Positions 39,032 through 42,900 of a DNA stretch of 42,900 bases are shown here, piece by piece; the stretch's first letter is position 1; every line of letters begins with the position of its first letter. This DNA is from Clostridia bacterium (lineage in GTDB: Bacteria; Bacillota; Clostridia; Oscillospirales; Acutalibacteraceae). Where the stretch lies: contig JAGBCU010000055.1 in NCBI GenBank assembly GCA_017937865.1, positions 1 through 42,900 of the forward strand, given 5' to 3'. The position numbers and the translations under genes were made by a program. The notes beneath the pieces are model-generated. The model saw only the letters and a program-made list of their open reading frames with translations. It was not told the DNA's origin and ran no database searches.

Positions 39032-40279
39032 TTATTTCAAGCCCTCTGCATCGTAAAGGAAAGCAGCTTCAAGCATAACCTGAGAGCCGATTTTAAGTGC
39101 TTCAGGAACGAGAAGCTCGGGTGTATCAAGACGGGTGTGATAATATCTCGGTGGTGTGGGGTCCATAGCGGCAAAGCCGGTAGCCTTAATACCTTTTTGA
39201 GTGAATGCTGCAGCATCGCAAGCACCGAGATAAATTGATGAATATTTAAAGTCGTAACCGCAGTTAAGGCCAGCGTTTCTCATAAGCTCTTTTGCCTGCT
39301 TGTCGTGCTTTAAGGTACCGCTTAAATCACGGTCGTAAACGTACATATATTCAAGGTCTCTCATTGTGTCGCAAGCAACGACAACCGTTTCAACCTCTTT
39401 AAGCTCTTTTTCGTGAGCTTTAGCGTATGCCTTTGCACCTCTGAGACCTGCTTCCTCAGAGCCGGTAAGAATTACTCTGACCTCTGTGTTTTCAAAACGC
39501 ACGTCTGCTTCTGCAAGATGCTTTAAAACAGACATAGAAGCAAGACAGCCCGAAAGGTTATCGTTAGCACCGGGAACACTCTTTGTAAAGCTCTGTAAGA
39601 AAAGGAAGCCTATGTAAGGTATGATAAAAATACAAAGAATAATACCTACAACAAGGAAGAAGGTGTCAACGCTTGGGTTATCAACGCCTTTTAAATCAAG
39701 TACGATAAATTTGATAAGGCTTGCAATTGAGCAGATTATAAGACCTACAACACCGGGAATAAGGAAAAGTTTCATTCCTACTCCGCCTAACTTGTAGTTT
39801 AAAATCCATTCGTACTGTGAGTCGGAATGACCAACGAAAATGATTCTCTTTTTAGTTTCCCCTGCTGCTTTTCTCGTTGCAATAACGTTGTGAGAAGGAT
39901 GACCGATAAACAACGGGTCAACAAACTGCTTATACATTAAAAACTCAAGAATAAGCGGAATAAAGCCTAAAACAGTAAGAATAAGGCTTACAAGAGGATA
40001 TTTAAAGAAGAAAATAGTTGCAAGAATTGCCATCGCAACAGTAAAAGGAATAAAGCCCATAAAAGCCTGACGGTGAACAGTAAAGCCTTCTATTTCAACG
40101 GTATCAGACCATTGCTCAAGGTCTTTAGCCATAGATTTCTGAGCTTCATACTCCTCTTTACTACCGGGAGCACGCGGACCTATTTTTTCACATATTTCCG
40201 TAATTTTATCTACCATATATTTTACGGTAGAATCAAAATCAATTTTATTAGCATCGATTTTTTCAAGGACTGTTTTCAT
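39032..40279 (-). CDS. M28-family metallopeptidase with membrane-spanning insertions
   Basis: A 415-residue protein whose M28 (di-zinc aminopeptidase-like) residues are His151 and Asp153 (VGHSDS), Asp240 (GANDNLSG), Glu275 and Glu276 (GSEEAG), Asp304 and His381 (YYHTRLDT). The catalytic part is interrupted by two pairs of hydrophobic helices, about residues 73-115 and 168-230. The enzyme is therefore polytopic, unlike soluble M28 peptidases. ATG 40279 has GGTGGG upstream; a longer opening to 40402 is discounted. It has its own promoter and a 57-base gap to the exonuclease gene. A hydrolase of peptides or other amides near the membrane is likely. Confidence 0.85.
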   Translation of the reverse strand: MKTVLEKIDANKIDFDSTVKYMVDKITEICEKIGPRAPGSKEEYEAQKSMAKDLEQWSDTVEIEGFTVHRQAFMGFIPFTVAMAILATIFFFKYPLVSLILTVLGFIPLILEFLMYKQFVDPLFIGHPSHNVIATRKAAGETKKRIIFVGHSDSQYEWILNYKLGGVGMKLFLIPGVVGLIICSIASLIKFIVLDLKGVDNPSVDTFFLVVGIILCIFIIPYIGFLFLQSFTKSVPGANDNLSGCLASMSVLKHLAEADVRFENTEVRVILTGSEEAGLRGAKAYAKAHEKELKEVETVVVACDTMRDLEYMYVYDRDLSGTLKHDKQAKELMRNAGLNCGYDFKYSSIYLGACDAAAFTQKGIKATGFAAMDPTPPRYYHTRLDTPELLVPEALKIGSQVMLEAAFLYDAEGLK

Positions 40280-40311
40280 ATACCCACCCCAAAATTTTAT
40301 AATACTGAAAT

Positions 40312-40340
40312 AATATATCACACTTTTAGTTATTTTACAA
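40312..40340 (-). promoter_or_regulatory. SigA-type promoter for the M28 gene
   Basis: TTGTAA (40340-40335), a 17-base spacer and TATATT (40317-40312), 33 bases from the ATG. Confidence 0.6.
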
Positions 40341-40362
40341 TAAGAATAAATAATTAAATATA

Positions 40363-40391
40363 TTGATTTTATATATTTTTTATTATAGAAT
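40363..40391 (+). promoter_or_regulatory. SigA-type promoter for the GH95 gene
   Basis: TTGATT (40363-40368), a 17-base spacer and TAGAAT (40386-40391), 31 bases before the ATG at 40423. Divergent from the M28 promoter. Confidence 0.5.
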
Positions 40392-40422
40392 AATAGAAAC
40401 AATATACACGGTGGTGTTTCTT

Positions 40423-42711
40423 ATGGTTAACGATTCAAAAGTATTATTTTACAAAACCGCAGCAAGAAGCTGGCTTCAGGCTATGCCCTTGGGTAACGGT
40501 TTTTTAGGCGCAATGGTTTACGGCAGAACTGACGACGAAACAATTGCTATGAACTCTGACTCACTATGGACAGGCTTCCCCCGCCCCTCTCAAGTTAAAG
40601 AGGGTGCTCACGAGGCTTTCCTAAAAGCTCGCGAAATCGCTCTTAACGGTGAATACAGAAAAGCTCAGGATATTATTGAGGATAAGGTGCTTGCTCACTG
40701 CTCTCAGGCATATATGCCCTTGTGCCATATTAAATATAAATTCAATAAAAGCGGTTTTCTTAAGGATTACGAAAGAAGCCTTGATTTAGAAAACGGTGTT
40801 AACAAGGTTGAATATAAAAGAGGCTCTGTCTGGTATAGAAGAAAATCTTTCGTAAGTGCTCCCGAAAATGCATATATCGACCATTTTAGAACGGGTAAAA
40901 AAGGTGCTCTTACCTTTGAAATTTCTTTATGTACTCAGTTAAAGGGTAATGCTTTTTGTGAGAATAATACTCTCATTTTAGACGGTATGGCTCCCTCTGA
41001 TTCACCTTGTAATCAGGAAACCTATGCAAGACTTGATGCACCTCAATACCCGGATGACCCCGCTCTTCAGGGTACTCATTTCAGATGCGCTCTTAAGGTT
41101 GTTACTGACGGTAAGGTTGAGTACAAAGAGAAATCAATTCTCGTTTCAAACGCAACTGATGCAACTGTATTTTTCTGCACTGAAAACTCATTTAACGGCT
41201 ATGATAAGCATCCCGTTCTTGAAGGTAAAGAATTTAAAAAGGCTTGCCTTGACAGAGTTGAAGCTGTTTCTAAAAAAGATTTTGACAAGCTTTATAAAGC
41301 TCACAAAAAGGATTTTTCATCCTACTTTAACAGAGTTGAGCTTGACTTAGGCAGCGATAACAAAGGCAATATTCCTACGGATAAACGTCTTATTAAGCAT
41401 AATAAGGGTGCAGACGATATTGCTCTTTATACTCTTATGTTTAATTTCGGCAGATATTTAGTTATTTCCGGCTCTCGAGAAGGCTCTCAGGCAACAAACC
41501 TTCAGGGTATCTGGAATGATAAGGTTTCTCCCCCTTGGAGCTCTAACTATACTGTAAATATTAATACAGAAATGAACTATTGGCCCGTACTTATGTGTAA
41601 CCTTGCTGAATTCAACGAGCCGTTAATTCATCTTGTAAAGGATTTATCAGTTAAGGGTGAATACACCGCTAAAAACATTTACGGTGCAAGAGGCTTCTGT
41701 GCTCATCATAACGTTGATATCTGGCGATATTGTGACCCTGCCTGCGGTGATGCTCAATGGGGCTTCTGGAATATGGCAGGTGCTTGGTTCTGTCAGCATA
41801 TTTATAACCATTACTTATATACTAACGACGTTGAATTCCTTAAAGAAACGGGTTATCCCATACTTAAAAAATGCTCGCAATTTATACTCGATTTACTTGT
41901 TGAGGATAAAGACGGCTACCTTATTTTAGCACCCTCTACCTCACCCGAAAACGAATTCCTTATTGACGGCGTTGCTATGAGCCTTAGCGAAACAACAACT
42001 ATGACTATGACTCTTGTTAAAGAGGTGCTCGGCAATACGGTTAAGGCTGCTGAAATTTTAGGCGAAAATGATGAGGATATTGAAAAAGCGAAGGAAGTGT
42101 TACCCCGTCTTCTTCCCTTTAAGGTTGGTAGTAAGGGTCAGCTTCTTGAATGGTACAAAGAGCTTACGGAGCATGAGCCTCAGCACAGACACAAATCACA
42201 CCTTTACGGCTTACATCCCGGTAACATTATTACACCCGATGAAACACCTGATTTAGCTCAGGCTTGTATTCGCTCTCTTGAGCTCAGAGGTGACAACGGC
42301 ACGGGTTGGAGCTTAGGCTGGAAAATCAATATGTGGGCTCGTCTTTGGGACGGTGACCACGCATTAAAGCTTCTCGATATTCAGCTAAGACCCGTCCCCG
42401 CAGCTAAAAACGTAAGATACAGAGGCGGCGGAACTTATCCCAATCTTTTCGATGCTCATCCCCCATTCCAGATTGACGGTAACTACGGCTGCACAGCAGG
42501 TATTGCCGAAATGCTTCTTCAATCAAGAGAAGGTAAAATATTCTTGTTACCTGCCCTTCCGACCTCTTGGAAAAACGGTAGTGTTAAAGGCTTAAAGGCC
42601 ATCGGTAATATCACCGTTGATATTGAGTGGAAGGATGGCAAAATGGTTTCCTATAAGCTTGACGGAAATACAGACGACATTGAAATTTACTGTCAGGGTG
42701 AGAAGGTATAA
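40423..42711 (+). CDS. GH95 family alpha-L-fucosidase/alpha-L-galactosidase-like glycoside hydrolase
   Basis: A 762-residue enzyme with the GH95 layout: N-terminal beta-sandwich ([23 protein letters not shown], near residues 24-46, MNSDSLWTG), then an (alpha/alpha)6 barrel. Diagnostic: [19 protein letters not shown] near residues 378-396, whose Asn-x-Asn assist the base-less inverting mechanism, [18 protein letters not shown] near 585, and [19 protein letters not shown] near 680. There is no signal peptide, so it acts on imported oligosaccharides, for example fucosylated host or milk glycans, or plant galactosides. ATG 40423 (MVNDSK) follows GGTGGTG; the opening at 40363 is rejected because it lies over the promoter. 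No transporter is adjacent. The exact sugar specificity (fucose or L-galactose) is not readable. Confidence 0.92.
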   Translation: MVNDSKVLFYKTAARSWLQAMPLGNGFLGAMVYGRTDDETIAMNSDSLWTGFPRPSQVKEGAHEAFLKAREIALNGEYRKAQDIIEDKVLAHCSQAYMPLCHIKYKFNKSGFLKDYERSLDLENGVNKVEYKRGSVWYRRKSFVSAPENAYIDHFRTGKKGALTFEISLCTQLKGNAFCENNTLILDGMAPSDSPCNQETYARLDAPQYPDDPALQGTHFRCALKVVTDGKVEYKEKSILVSNATDATVFFCTENSFNGYDKHPVLEGKEFKKACLDRVEAVSKKDFDKLYKAHKKDFSSYFNRVELDLGSDNKGNIPTDKRLIKHNKGADDIALYTLMFNFGRYLVISGSREGSQATNLQGIWNDKVSPPWSSNYTVNINTEMNYWPVLMCNLAEFNEPLIHLVKDLSVKGEYTAKNIYGARGFCAHHNVDIWRYCDPACGDAQWGFWNMAGAWFCQHIYNHYLYTNDVEFLKETGYPILKKCSQFILDLLVEDKDGYLILAPSTSPENEFLIDGVAMSLSETTTMTMTLVKEVLGNTVKAAEILGENDEDIEKAKEVLPRLLPFKVGSKGQLLEWYKELTEHEPQHRHKSHLYGLHPGNIITPDETPDLAQACIRSLELRGDNGTGWSLGWKINMWARLWDGDHALKLLDIQLRPVPAAKNVRYRGGGTYPNLFDAHPPFQIDGNYGCTAGIAEMLLQSREGKIFLLPALPTSWKNGSVKGLKAIGNITVDIEWKDGKMVSYKLDGNTDDIEIYCQGEKV

Positions 42712-42733
42712 ATCTGTTTTAGGTGGTGTTTTC

Positions 42734-42900
42734 ATGATTGCTTTAATTGATTACGAAAATGTTAATTCTAAAGGACTTAAAGGCATTGAGAATTTATCTG
42801 CAACTGACAAAACTCCATATACTTGCCGTACGCTTGCAAAAGCTTGGTCATGGTTTCTATCGTTCCATGCGCGGAAAAACCCAAATGACGGATTCTGCCG
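42734..42900 (+). CDS. Partial ORF, N-terminus like an NYN-domain (PIN-like) protein
   Basis: A start-only fragment of 55 codons running off the window. AGGTGG precedes the ATG at 42734, and the first ~26 residues (MIALIDYENVNSKGLKGIEN then LSATDK) look like the start of an NYN/PIN-like RNase domain, with the first acidic residue at Asp6. From about 42805 the reading frame loses that resemblance and base composition shifts to higher GC, while another frame stays open. Too little is present to be sure. Confidence 0.45.
   Translation, partial: MIALIDYENVNSKGLKGIENLSATDKTPYTCRTLAKAWSWFLSFHARKNPNDGFC

Overview
The window is 42.9 kb of low-GC chromosome that reads as core genome of a spore-forming Clostridia-class Firmicute, most likely a gut Oscillospiraceae/Ruminococcaceae-like organism. 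The grounds are strong GGAGG-type ribosome sites with frequent TTG/GTG starts, consensus SigA promoters (one is a perfect TTGACA-N17-TATAAT), a T-box leader on pheST, an IreB homologue, and several sporulation-type genes (CwlD-like amidase, M23 plus M50 pair like SpoIVFA/SpoIVFB, SpoIIM-like protein). No tRNA, rRNA, CRISPR array or insertion sequence was seen.

Layout. 1-2.4 kb: GTP-type PEP carboxykinase (cut by the window edge) and a membrane-anchored alpha/beta hydrolase. 2.5-6.9 kb (+): DivIVA-like coiled coil, a lone fumarase/tartrate-dehydratase beta subunit, a PhoU-like protein and PcrA helicase. 6.9-8.1 kb (-): RodA-type glycosyltransferase. 8.2-10.7 kb (+): tsaE, tsaB, rpiB and a metallophosphoesterase. 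10.7-16.1 kb (-): a small conserved protein with ireB; pheS-pheT behind a Phe T-box; a ChbG-type deacetylase. 16.2-17.6 kb (+): a sugar-phosphate isomerase-like TIM barrel and a membrane protein with a perfect 21-bp repeat. 17.6-20.4 kb (-): asd-dapA-dapB, the shared steps of lysine and diaminopimelate synthesis. 20.5-24.4 kb (+): queA-tgt (queuosine), yajC, and two membrane proteins (TIGR04086-like, SpoIIM-like). 24.4-25.5 kb (-): XerC/D-type recombinase.

25.5-26.7 kb is the only accessory-looking stretch. It holds a candidate non-coding RNA with its own promoter and terminator, an 80-residue ORF, a perfect 34-nt palindrome, a short tandem repeat and an unlisted 35-residue single-helix membrane peptide. 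26.7-40.3 kb (-) is a long same-strand run: M28 peptidase, exonuclease, manA, ABC-F ATPase, M23 and M50 peptidases, O-antigen-ligase-like protein, two radical-SAM-associated proteins, cwlD, radA and a GME-fold DUF6873 protein. 40.4-42.7 kb (+) is an intracellular GH95 alpha-L-fucosidase-like enzyme, then the start of a possible NYN-domain gene at the edge.

No clearly new multi-gene system was found. The best leads are the RNA/small-protein pocket next to the recombinase, and two places where an intrinsic terminator hairpin contains the next gene's Shine-Dalgarno sequence. Functions come from recognised motifs; no database search was run.
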